From a bacterium UBA2214 (lineage in GTDB: Bacteria; Zhuqueibacterota; Zhuqueibacteria; Residuimicrobiales; Residuimicrobiaceae): a stretch of DNA of 11,774 bases. Positions 1-6,874 of the stretch are shown here, in pieces. Below the pieces are notes generated by a model that did not search any database, was not told the DNA's origin, and was given only the letters and a program-made list of their open reading frames with translations. The stretch spans positions 1 through 11,774 of the forward strand of contig DCUM01000133.1 in the NCBI GenBank assembly GCA_002327255.1, read 5' to 3'. Both the position numbers and the translations under genes were made by a program. Position 1 is the first letter of the stretch. Each line of letters starts with the position of its first letter.

Positions 1-1
1 G

Positions 2-1102
2 GGCCGGCCTGAATACGGCATGCAAGCCGTCGGCAGCGGTAAAGATTCCCAGGGGTCAGAGTGGATTATCAAAATCCTGGAAGAGGACGATGAGCGCCCG
101 TTGTGGATCAGCGTTTGGGGAGGAGTCAATACGCTGGCGCAGGCATTGCATAAAATCAAACACACCAGGACCGAAGCAGTCGCCAAAAGGCTGATCGCCA
201 AACTCAGAGTCTATACGATATCCGATCAGGATGACAGCGGCGCATGGATTCGAAATACGTTTCCCGAATTGTTTTACATCGTCAGTCCGGGAGACGAGTA
301 TGGCAGTTCGACCTGGGTGGCCATCAACAGTCATATTGATGGCATCAACAATGAAGTGATCAGCAACACCTGGCTGGCACAGCACATTCAACAGGGACAC
401 GGTCCGCTCGGTGCTGAATATCCCGATGTATCCTATGGCATGGAAGGAGATACGCCATCGTGGTTATCGCTCATCCCGAATGGCCTGAATGATCCCGAAC
501 ATCCCGAATATGGGGGTTGGGGGGGGCGCTACGAATGCCATATACCTGATTTCGACGCCCGCAAAAAAGGTGATTCGGGGGTGCCCGCTGCGCCCGAAAC
601 CCGGGCGATCTGGACAAATGCCCCGGATAGATATGCGCCGTATATACAGAATGAATACGGGCGTTCGCTGCGGAGGGACACGCTCACCTTCTCGAATAAC
701 CAGGTAACCGTATGGCGCTGGCGTGATGATTTCCAGAATGATTTTGCGGCCCGCATGGATTGGTGCACAAAAACATATTCGGAAGCGAACCACCCGCCGC
801 TACCGGTTCTGAATCATGCGGCGGAGATAGCTGTGAAATCAGGAGAAGGGTTCGGCCTGGACGCCAGCGGCACCAGCGATCCGGACGGCGACAATCTCAG
901 TTTCCTCTGGTTTCATTATCCGGAAGCAGGTACCTATAAAGAATGGATACCCATCAATTCAGCCGAGAATGCACGGGGTGTTTGGGTGACAGCGCCCGTG
1001 GTTAAGAGAGCGGAAACAGCGCATTTCATCTTGAAAGTCACGGACAAGGGGACACCCGCCTTGTCAAGATATAAAAGGGTCCTTGTGAAAATAGTGCCTT
1101 GA
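2..1102 (+). CDS. DUF1593 (Sde182-like) protein, 5' end outside window
   Basis: The reading frame is already open at base 2 and begins with GRPEYGMQAVG, a conserved interior stretch of this family, so the first ATG at base 20 is internal and the true start lies upstream. The first ~255 visible residues match the nucleoside-hydrolase-like domain of DUF1593 proteins (for example RPLWISVWGGVNTLAQAL, then an ELFYIVSPG block). From about residue 265, after NHPPLPVLNHA, comes the Sde182 C-terminal Ig/PKD-like domain with LDASGTSDPDGDNLSFLW and a closing KVTDKGTPALSRYKRVLV strand. Known members are secreted proteins first noticed as cellulose-binding in Saccharophagus; their true substrate is poorly defined. 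The catalytic N-terminus and any signal peptide are not visible. The frame ends in TGA at 1100-1102, and I see no strong terminator behind it. Family assignment is solid; the biochemical role is inference. Confidence 0.85.
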   Translation, partial: GRPEYGMQAVGSGKDSQGSEWIIKILEEDDERPLWISVWGGVNTLAQALHKIKHTRTEAVAKRLIAKLRVYTISDQDDSGAWIRNTFPELFYIVSPGDEYGSSTWVAINSHIDGINNEVISNTWLAQHIQQGHGPLGAEYPDVSYGMEGDTPSWLSLIPNGLNDPEHPEYGGWGGRYECHIPDFDARKKGDSGVPAAPETRAIWTNAPDRYAPYIQNEYGRSLRRDTLTFSNNQVTVWRWRDDFQNDFAARMDWCTKTYSEANHPPLPVLNHAAEIAVKSGEGFGLDASGTSDPDGDNLSFLWFHYPEAGTYKEWIPINSAENARGVWVTAPVVKRAETAHFILKVTDKGTPALSRYKRVLVKIVP

Positions 1103-1134
1103 TGAATGACAGGCCCCGCGCGGCAGGCCAATAG

Positions 1135-1323
1135 ATCAAAGGGATCAGGTATGCACGGGAGAACGGCGCGCAGATCATCAGTCTGAGTCATCGTGCCATC
1201 GATCCGCTGGAGCCGTCGTGATTCGATGCGGCAATCCGGGAAGTGATTGCAAAGGGTGTATCTGTTGTCCATATCCATTTTCCATTGAGCTGCTTTCTCT
1301 TTCCGCGCATGATCTTTATTTGA
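1135..1323 (+). pseudogene. Possible subtilase-like gene relict
   Basis: Between two complete genes, one frame reads like protein: IKGIRYARENGAQIISLSHR, then AIDPLEPS, an in-frame TGA at 1219-1221, then FDAAIREVIAKGVSVVHIHF, ending at TGA 1321-1323. The arrangement (RYAxxNGAxIIS[LM]S, a short spacer, then an AIxxxxxKGVxVV strand) resembles the segment of S8 subtilisin-like peptidases just before the oxyanion-hole asparagine. No Asp, His or Ser catalytic motif is present and there is no start codon with a ribosome site. If real, it is a fragment of about 60 residues from a deleted gene. It could also be a chance open stretch, so confidence is low. Confidence 0.3.
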
Positions 1324-1371
1324 GGCGCTGCGAGGCATCTTCGTTTATATGAAGCAGATGTCAAATAAGTC

Positions 1372-1380
1372 AAGGAGGTG
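1372..1380 (+). promoter_or_regulatory. Strong Shine-Dalgarno site that fixes the next start
   Basis: AAGGAGGTG lies four bases before the ATG at 1385, with the GGAGG core at a 6-base spacing. The longer in-frame option at 1349 has no comparable site and would put a charged, cysteine-containing 12-residue stretch ahead of the signal peptide. This decides for 1385. Confidence 0.8.
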
Positions 1381-1384
1381 CTGT

Positions 1385-3253
1385 ATGAGAATGCGATGCC
1401 TTTCTGTCACGATCTTTTTAATCCTGGGAATGCTGATCCTCCCCATTTATTTTCAGCTCCATGCGGAGCAGCGGGGATTCGGGGATGTCTCTCTCTTTCG
1501 GGCGGCGCTGGAACAGGACGGGTTTGTTATACGCGAGGGTTTGCTCAACAAAGCGGACCTCGCGGCTTTGTATTGTGCCGGTGTTCTGCCCAGCGGATAT
1601 GCCTATAATTATGACTCTCCCTATTGCTTATATCTCATGCCTGAATTGCCGGAACAGGCGGAGCCGGCCAATGGTCATAACATGTTTCCCTGGACGTTTC
1701 ATATGCGCGCGGATGAGGCCATCGTATATATGGGGTGGACACCGCCGAGGGTGAAATATTTCGGATATCAGACTTACCTGGCGAGTAAATTCCATCCCCT
1801 CTACCAAATGGAATTGCGGTTTTTTATCAATGTGGGTGATGCGATCAACAACTTCACCATAAAGACGGGCGACGGCCCTGGTGGAGAGCCGCGCACAGGA
1901 CCGTATGATGCGGCCACCCTGATCATCTCCACGCCCGATTCCGGCATCGCTGCTCGGGTCCAAAATGCCGCCATGACTGCGGGTTGCTCGGAGTCGATCA
2001 TCAACACGGAAATCATTCCCAGCCAGCTGGTTCGGTTCGGTCTGGACCGTCAAAGCAATCAGTTGGCGTTTGTCAACCGCGTGGCCTTTTTCGAAGATGA
2101 TCCGGATCATCAGATCAAGGAGGCCTATTATGCCCCGGATTTACCGCTGATCAATTCCGATGGTACGTTGATCGCGCCACCCTACAGCGACAATCACCGG
2201 GGCCATGTTTTTCGCGTCACGCCGGCGGTGGCGCTGGAGAGCAGCGCCTTGAAACCCTTTGCCATGCCTCGCCTGCGCGTCCGCGGCACCGGCGACACGC
2301 GCGAATTCGATCTGTTGCCGGCCCTGGAGAAATTGCGCGGCGCCATCATCGACCATTTCCTGGATCCCGCCACCATGATCAATGAAGATATTCCCACCTT
2401 CATCTGGATTCCCGATGGCTATGATCAGTATCAGCAGCAAGTCTATTTCACACTGGGCCCATGCCGGGATACGATCTATCTGCGCTGCCAGATGTTCGAA
2501 CTCGGCCAGGACAGCACCGACTTTGTCATCGTCTATGGTCTCAATCACGCCCGGACGGGCAAAGCCACCTACTCCAGCATGGTCTTGTATGGAGAGGATC
2601 CCGTTGCCGGCGTCAATCCTGCGGTGGATGTGGGTGAACTGGTGGGAGTGGCCTCCATCAACAGTGAACAATCCGGAGGCAAGGGCATGCGCGGCAGTAC
2701 CCATCGGTTTGCATCGATCCTGGAACAAGCCGTGCCCAATCCATCCGAGGATTTGGATAAATTTTATATGTGTAAAATAACGCGCGACAAGACCGAAAAA
2801 CCTCATACTCTGACAGTTCCGGATCCGATTTGCCCGAGACTGCGGTTGACCAGGTTGCTGGTTGGCTTTCGCGCCTATGTTGAGCCGGAGACCAAAGTCA
2901 GTCCGGAATGGTCGGAAATCGTCTATGACCGGGTCATTCATTTCCGGCCGAAAAAAGGGCTGAACGTCAATCACTCCGGAATGATTCCGGGGCATTTCGC
3001 CCTGAGCCAGAATTATCCGAATCCCGCCAACAGCCAGACGCTCATCGATTACACCGTGCCGGCGCGCTGTGAGGCCACACTGGAGATCAGCAACATCCTG
3101 GGGCAACGCATCGCGCGCTATGTGGTGGTTGCGGAGCCGCAACGCATCAATCGATTTGTCATCGATGGTGCAGGATTTTCTTCAGGCGTTTATTTTTACC
3201 GCCTCCAGGCCGGAAACGCGGTTGCCGTGAAAAAAATGCATTGGCTGCGATGA
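1385..3253 (+). CDS. Secreted 622-aa protein of unknown family with T9SS sorting domain
   Basis: The protein opens with a Sec signal peptide: MRMR, a hydrophobic core at residues 6-23, and likely cleavage after A27 (LHA/EQ). Residues ~30-530 belong to no family I can name. Conspicuous blocks are LYCAGVLPSGYAYNYDSPY near residue 60, RADEAIVYMGWTPPRVKYFG near 115 and PTFIWIPDGYDQYQQQVYF in the middle. I see no HExxH, GxSxG or clear catalytic triad. Residues ~537-622 are a typical type A T9SS C-terminal domain: LSQNYPNPANSQTLIDYTV, then LEISNILGQRIARYVV, then SSGVYFYRLQAG. This marks the protein for outer-membrane export and surface anchoring or release, if the organism has the PorU/PorV machinery, which is not in this window. 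In some phyla the same domain is annotated only as a FlgD-like Ig fold. A 282-bp gap separates it from the gene upstream, so it is probably transcribed separately. Confidence 0.88.
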   Translation: MRMRCLSVTIFLILGMLILPIYFQLHAEQRGFGDVSLFRAALEQDGFVIREGLLNKADLAALYCAGVLPSGYAYNYDSPYCLYLMPELPEQAEPANGHNMFPWTFHMRADEAIVYMGWTPPRVKYFGYQTYLASKFHPLYQMELRFFINVGDAINNFTIKTGDGPGGEPRTGPYDAATLIISTPDSGIAARVQNAAMTAGCSESIINTEIIPSQLVRFGLDRQSNQLAFVNRVAFFEDDPDHQIKEAYYAPDLPLINSDGTLIAPPYSDNHRGHVFRVTPAVALESSALKPFAMPRLRVRGTGDTREFDLLPALEKLRGAIIDHFLDPATMINEDIPTFIWIPDGYDQYQQQVYFTLGPCRDTIYLRCQMFELGQDSTDFVIVYGLNHARTGKATYSSMVLYGEDPVAGVNPAVDVGELVGVASINSEQSGGKGMRGSTHRFASILEQAVPNPSEDLDKFYMCKITRDKTEKPHTLTVPDPICPRLRLTRLLVGFRAYVEPETKVSPEWSEIVYDRVIHFRPKKGLNVNHSGMIPGHFALSQNYPNPANSQTLIDYTVPARCEATLEISNILGQRIARYVVVAEPQRINRFVIDGAGFSSGVYFYRLQAGNAVAVKKMHWLR

Positions 3254-3481
3254 GGATAATTTTCCTGAACGACGATGAAGCAGGAATCGGCTGACCGTTT
3301 GCCTCTGCAGGAAGCTGGCTTCTGTCGAGGCACCGGGTTCAGGATGCCCGTTTCCCCGCACCGTTCGGGCGGAATCAACCTTTGAGCGGCTCGACGCGCC
3401 TCCGGCTGCGGCCGAGGAGAGCCTCGCCCGGGTCTGATGAAGTTGCAGTCGCAGGCCGACGCGTACCTCCGGCATCGCAGC

Positions 3482-3507
3482 GCCCGGATTGAGCCAGGCT
3501 CCCGGGC
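3482..3507 (+). other. Strong GC-rich hairpin in the tldD leader
   Basis: GCCCGG at 3482-3487 pairs with CCGGGC at 3502-3507. Inside it, GAGC at 3491-3494 pairs with GCTC at 3498-3501, leaving an ATT bulge and a 3-base loop. No U-tract follows directly, so it is not a clear intrinsic terminator. It could end transcription of the upstream secreted-protein gene with help from Rho, or shape a long tldD leader. Confidence 0.4.
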
Positions 3508-3561
3508 AGAGGCGCGCACTTTGGGATTGTGGTTTTACTGGCTGCCGCTCAGCGCCGCAAA

Positions 3562-3637
3562 TTGACCATACGGTTAATAAAAAACTTTCAAGTGTATGTA
3601 ACTTATTTTCTTTTGACCGTACAATAGAACGTATATT
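3562..3637 (+). promoter_or_regulatory. Putative tldD promoter region with paired TTGACC boxes
   Basis: Two near-identical 10-mers, TTGACCATAC at 3562-3571 and TTGACCGTAC at 3613-3622, lie 51 bp apart in the AT-rich segment. A TATATT box at 3632-3637 would put a start about 28 bases before the ATG. The spacing from the second TTGACC to TATATT is only 13 bases, too short for a standard sigma-70 pair. The boxes may therefore be regulator sites rather than -35 elements. Confidence 0.3.
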
Positions 3638-3671
3638 ACCCACACCCCTGAATTAACACCAGGAGAACCCC

Positions 3672-5207
3672 ATGGCTTCAAACAGTTGTTTTGTCCGGGA
3701 CATCCCGCGCCGGGCCTTTCTGCGCGCGACGCTCCAGGGCGGCGCCGTTCTGGCGACCGCGCCCGCGCTGATGTCGTTGCTCTCGTGCGGAGGAAAAGGT
3801 GCACCCGATCTCAGGATCGAACTGGATCCAGAGCTGTTGAACCGCATCATCCGCCTGGCGCTCAAGAACGGCGGCGAGTTCGCCGAAGTCTATCTCGAAA
3901 AACGCGTCTCCCATGCCATTGAGATGGAAGAGTCGAAATTCAGGAGCGCGGTCTTTGGCATCAGCCAGGGCGCGGGCGTGCGCGTCATTTCGGGCGACAA
4001 GACCGGCTATGCCTATACCGACGATATTACGGAAGAGAAACTGGCCCGGGCTGCGGAAGTGGCCTCCTACATCGCCCGCGGCAGCAAGGTCATCGGACCG
4101 CAGGACATCGCCCCGGCGAAACGCGACCGCTTTGTGACGGTCATGCTCCCCCTGCAGCAGATCGCCGATGAAAAACGTCTCGATGTCATGTGGCGCGCCA
4201 ATCAGGCGGCGCTCGATTATGACGCACGCATCAAAATGGCCAGCATTTCCTATTATGACGAAGTGCGCAGCCGCACCATCGCCAACAGCGAGGGCGCGTT
4301 GCTCTCCGATGAACTGCCGCAGCTCTTTTTCATCGTCCAGGCTCTGGGAGAAGGCAACCATACCCGCCATATGAGCCGCGAACGCCTGGCGCGTCATTCC
4401 GGTTTTGAGATGTTCGATGAAGTCACGCCAGAAGAGGTTGCCAAAACAGCCGCGCAGGAGGCGATCATCATGCTGGACGCCAGGGATTGCCCGGCCGGCA
4501 GGATGGACATCGTCATGCAGAACGGATGGGGCGGCGTTTTGGTGCATGAGGCCGTTGGCCATCCGCTGGAAGCCGATAACATCGCCAAAAAGGTCGGTGC
4601 CTTCACCGGCAAGATGGGCCAAAAAGTCGCCAGCGAAGTCTTTACCATGGTCGATGACGGCACCCTGCCCAATTTCCGCGGCACCATCAATTTCGATGAT
4701 GAGGGCACGCAGGCGAAACGCAATGTGCTCATCGAAAAGGGCGTTTTGGTGAAATACATGACCGACATTCTCTCCGCCAGGCAGCTCAACATGGAACGCA
4801 CGGGTAACGGCCGGCGCGAGAGTTTTCGCTATATGCCAATCCCGAGAATGACCAATACGTTCATCGATAAAGGCAAAGATAATCCGGCCGATATTCTCGC
4901 CACCACCAGGGAAGGTTTGTACGTCAAGAGTCTCAGCGGCGGCAGCGTCAACCCGGTCACCGGGCAGTTTAACTTCACCTGCCGCGAATCCTGGCTCATC
5001 GAAAACGGAAAATTGACCACCCCGGTCAAAGGTGCGACACTGGTGGGCAGCTGCGAAGAGATCATCTCCAACATCGATGCGGTTGGCGATGACCTGGCGT
5101 TCGGACCCGGCATCTGCGGCAAAGGCCAGGCGGCCGAAGTTACCGCCGGACAGCCGACAGTGCGCATCCGCGGCATGAATGTGGGCGGCAGCAGGGCGAG
5201 AAGTTGA
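3672..5207 (+). CDS. tldD: TldD-family metallopeptidase with Tat/lipoprotein leader
   Basis: This is the catalytic subunit of the TldD/TldE zinc peptidase, which in E. coli forms a cytoplasmic heterodimer that degrades unfolded peptides and processes microcin B17 and CcdA. The zinc motif HEAVGHPLE starts at H292 (H292, E293, H297), and the C-terminal cysteine ligand lies in GPGICGKGQ at C482, so the subunit looks active. Unlike the E. coli protein (about 480 aa) it has ~38 extra N-terminal residues: IPRRAFLRA (R13-R14, a twin-arginine motif), a hydrophobic stretch, then LLSC-GG with a lipobox-like C39. That predicts Tat export and possible lipid anchoring. The start at 3672 is supported by AGGAGA 6 bases upstream. 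The gene is followed after 24 bp by tldE, forming an operon. Leader-bearing TldD homologues occur in other bacteria; the leader reading is prediction, the enzyme family is certain. Confidence 0.95.
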   Translation: MASNSCFVRDIPRRAFLRATLQGGAVLATAPALMSLLSCGGKGAPDLRIELDPELLNRIIRLALKNGGEFAEVYLEKRVSHAIEMEESKFRSAVFGISQGAGVRVISGDKTGYAYTDDITEEKLARAAEVASYIARGSKVIGPQDIAPAKRDRFVTVMLPLQQIADEKRLDVMWRANQAALDYDARIKMASISYYDEVRSRTIANSEGALLSDELPQLFFIVQALGEGNHTRHMSRERLARHSGFEMFDEVTPEEVAKTAAQEAIIMLDARDCPAGRMDIVMQNGWGGVLVHEAVGHPLEADNIAKKVGAFTGKMGQKVASEVFTMVDDGTLPNFRGTINFDDEGTQAKRNVLIEKGVLVKYMTDILSARQLNMERTGNGRRESFRYMPIPRMTNTFIDKGKDNPADILATTREGLYVKSLSGGSVNPVTGQFNFTCRESWLIENGKLTTPVKGATLVGSCEEIISNIDAVGDDLAFGPGICGKGQAAEVTAGQPTVRIRGMNVGGSRARS

Positions 5208-5231
5208 TATCTGACGATAAGGAGAATCAAA

Positions 5232-6566
5232 ATGGATTATACAAATCTGGCCGAACAATTGGTGAAAAAATGTCTGAAACGCGGCGCGGATGCGGCCGAA
5301 GTCTATATTGAAAATGGCCGGGAACTCGGCCTCGAAGTACGTAACGGCGACATCGAAACGGCGCAGGAAGCCTCTGCCCATGGCGCCGGCTTCCGGGTCT
5401 TTGTGAAGGGTAAAATGGCCTTTTCACACTGCAACGATTTTTCGCAAGAGGCGCTGGACAATGCCATCAAGAGCGCCATCCTGTTCGCCCGGTCAACCAC
5501 CCCCGACGAAAACAACGTTCTACCTGAAGACAAGGAGATGACCTCCGTAGCCGACCTTTATGATGCGAAGATCGGACAGATCTCCATGGATACAAAAATT
5601 GACCTGGCCAGGAAGGTTGAAAACCTGGCCATGCAGGACAGCCGCATCACCAGGAGCGCGGGATCGGAATTTTCAGAGCATGAAGTGGAAATTGTCCTGG
5701 CCAATTCGCACGGACTGGTGAAAAGCTACACGGCGTCGGTCTGCGGTCTGGGCGTAACGGTGGTGGCGGAAAAGGGCGGACAAAAATCGTCCGGCGGCGA
5801 GTACTGCACGCGACGGTTTTTTCAGGATTTAAAGTCCGCCGATGAGATTGCCACCAAAGCGGCCCGGGAAGCGTTTCTGATGCTGGATCCGCGCAAGGTG
5901 AAGACGCAAAAAGCGGCCGTCATCTGCGACCCGGATGTGGCCCGGGTCTTGCTGGGCGGCATCCTGGCTGCGGTCAATGGCGAACGCGTCCTCCAGGGCG
6001 CCAGTTTCCTCGGCCAGAAACTGGATCAAAAGATCGGCTGCGAGCTGATCACCCTGATCGACGACGGGACCCGGCCGCGCGGACTCGGCAGTCGACCGTT
6101 CGACGGTGAAGGCGTGCCCACGCAGAGGCGCATCATCGTCGATAAGGGCGTGCTGAAGGGATTCATGTATAACACCATCGTCGGCAAACGCGCCGGCGTG
6201 AAGAGCACGGGCAATGCCAGCCGCGGCGGATTCAGCAGCCTGCCGGGTATCGGCGCACACAATTTCTATATGGCCGCGGGCGACATCCCGCCGGAAGCCA
6301 TCATCAAGGCCACGACAAGGGGCCTGTGGTTGAAGAACGTGACCGGCTACGGCATCAATCCGGTCAACGGGCATTTCAGCGGCGGCGCCGAGGGATTCTG
6401 GCTCGAAAACGGTCAGATCGCTTACCCGGTCAAGGGCCTCACCATCGCATCCACGGCCGATGCCATGCTCAACGGTATTGATATGGTTGCTGACGATCTG
6501 GATTTGCACCGCGGTTTCACCGCGCCGACTTTCCGCATCCGCGAGATGCAAATCGGTGGGGATTAG
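5232..6566 (+). CDS. pmbA: TldE/PmbA-family subunit, non-catalytic partner of TldD
   Basis: The 444-residue product matches the usual length of PmbA/TldE (about 450 aa). It has the N-terminal ADAAEVYIENGRELGLEVRNG block shared with TldD and the C-terminal GYGINPVNGHFSGGAEGFWLENG and GDDL-like (ADDLDLHRG) regions. Where TldD has HExxxH, this protein reads LLGGILAAVNGERVLQG near residue 240, so it lacks the zinc site, as expected for the partner subunit. AAGGAG at 5219-5224 precedes the ATG by 7 bases, and the start is unambiguous. It follows tldD with a 24-bp gap, so the two are co-transcribed. The N-terminus is hydrophilic, with no signal peptide or twin-arginine motif, which contrasts with its partner. 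It would work with TldD only if both stay inside, or if TldE crosses the membrane bound to TldD. Confidence 0.95.
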   Translation: MDYTNLAEQLVKKCLKRGADAAEVYIENGRELGLEVRNGDIETAQEASAHGAGFRVFVKGKMAFSHCNDFSQEALDNAIKSAILFARSTTPDENNVLPEDKEMTSVADLYDAKIGQISMDTKIDLARKVENLAMQDSRITRSAGSEFSEHEVEIVLANSHGLVKSYTASVCGLGVTVVAEKGGQKSSGGEYCTRRFFQDLKSADEIATKAAREAFLMLDPRKVKTQKAAVICDPDVARVLLGGILAAVNGERVLQGASFLGQKLDQKIGCELITLIDDGTRPRGLGSRPFDGEGVPTQRRIIVDKGVLKGFMYNTIVGKRAGVKSTGNASRGGFSSLPGIGAHNFYMAAGDIPPEAIIKATTRGLWLKNVTGYGINPVNGHFSGGAEGFWLENGQIAYPVKGLTIASTADAMLNGIDMVADDLDLHRGFTAPTFRIREMQIGGD

Positions 6567-6574
6567 AAACGGCT

Positions 6575-6610
6575 AACCTTGCGAAGGTCTGAAACGACCT
6601 TCGCAAGGTT
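6575..6610 (+). terminator. Perfect 15-bp hairpin closing the tldD-tldE operon
   Basis: The arms at 6575-6589 and 6596-6610 are exact reverse complements, with loop TGAAAC, starting 8 bases after the tldE stop. There is no U-tract (GCAGCAAAT follows), so it is not a textbook intrinsic terminator. It may act as an mRNA 3' stabiliser or a Rho-assisted stop. Each arm also contains its own near-palindrome (ACCTT-GCG-AAGGT), which suggests a dispersed palindromic element. Confidence 0.6.
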
Positions 6611-6682
6611 GCAGCAAATCATACAGTATGCCTGGTTGCTTCCGGGCTCTATCAGATCAAAATGACAGCCGGTGAGCGTGCA

Positions 6683-6874
6683 AAAATCTTCAAGGTGTCA
6701 TTGAGAGGCGGGTGATATCGCCTGCGACGGCAGAGATTCTCGCCCTTGTTTCGGGATTTAGGCCGATCTCTTCTCCCCGAGAGATTCCGGCCCATGCTTC
6801 AGGATTCATAATCGTCTCTTCTCCCCGGATGCCTCTCGACTCCGCTGAAAAAGGCGTCACTGAAAATCTTCAAG
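6683..6874. repeat. Small insertion-like element flanked by 12-bp direct repeats
   Basis: AAAATCTTCAAG occurs at 6683-6694 and again at 6863-6874, enclosing 168 bp. The second copy encodes the last LEDF residues of the minus-strand M14 gene. The enclosed DNA is structured. A hairpin at its centre (GGCCG 6761-6765 and ATCTCT 6766-6771, pairing with AGAGAT 6780-6785 and CGGCC 6788-6792) has only a 2-base bulge. A 13-bp direct repeat TCTCTTCTCCCCG sits at 6767-6779 and 6815-6827. The left part (GTCATTGAGAGGCG...) is reminiscent of the GTCATTGCGAGG-type intergenic repeats seen in many environmental genomes; that link is from memory. No open frame of note lies inside, so if mobile it is a non-autonomous, MITE-like element. 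Confidence 0.5.

Larger units (their letters stand above)
3254..3671. other. Gene-free leader region before the tldD operon
   Basis: This 418-bp stretch holds no credible gene. Bases ~3300-3540 are GC-rich and rich in short inverted repeats; open frames crossing it on either strand give low-complexity Arg/Ala/Ser/Pro translations without recognisable motifs. Bases 3560-3645 switch sharply to AT-rich sequence and probably carry the promoter for tldD. The ribosome site AGGAGA at 3661-3666 belongs to tldD. Confidence 0.6.

Noticed and set aside
2141..3142. Long minus-strand open frame (333 codons) opposite the 622-aa gene
   Set aside because: It is the shadow of a well-supported plus-strand gene with signal peptide and sorting domain. 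Its translation has no motif and no ribosome site.
3613..3637. Standard sigma-70 promoter TTGACC/TATATT for tldD
   Set aside because: The spacing is 13 bases, too short for a functional -35/-10 pair. Kept only as a broad promoter region.
3678..5381. 567-codon minus-strand open frame opposite tldD
   Set aside because: The plus strand encodes an unmistakable TldD with zinc ligands. The minus translation is His/Ala/Gly-rich antisense without family features.
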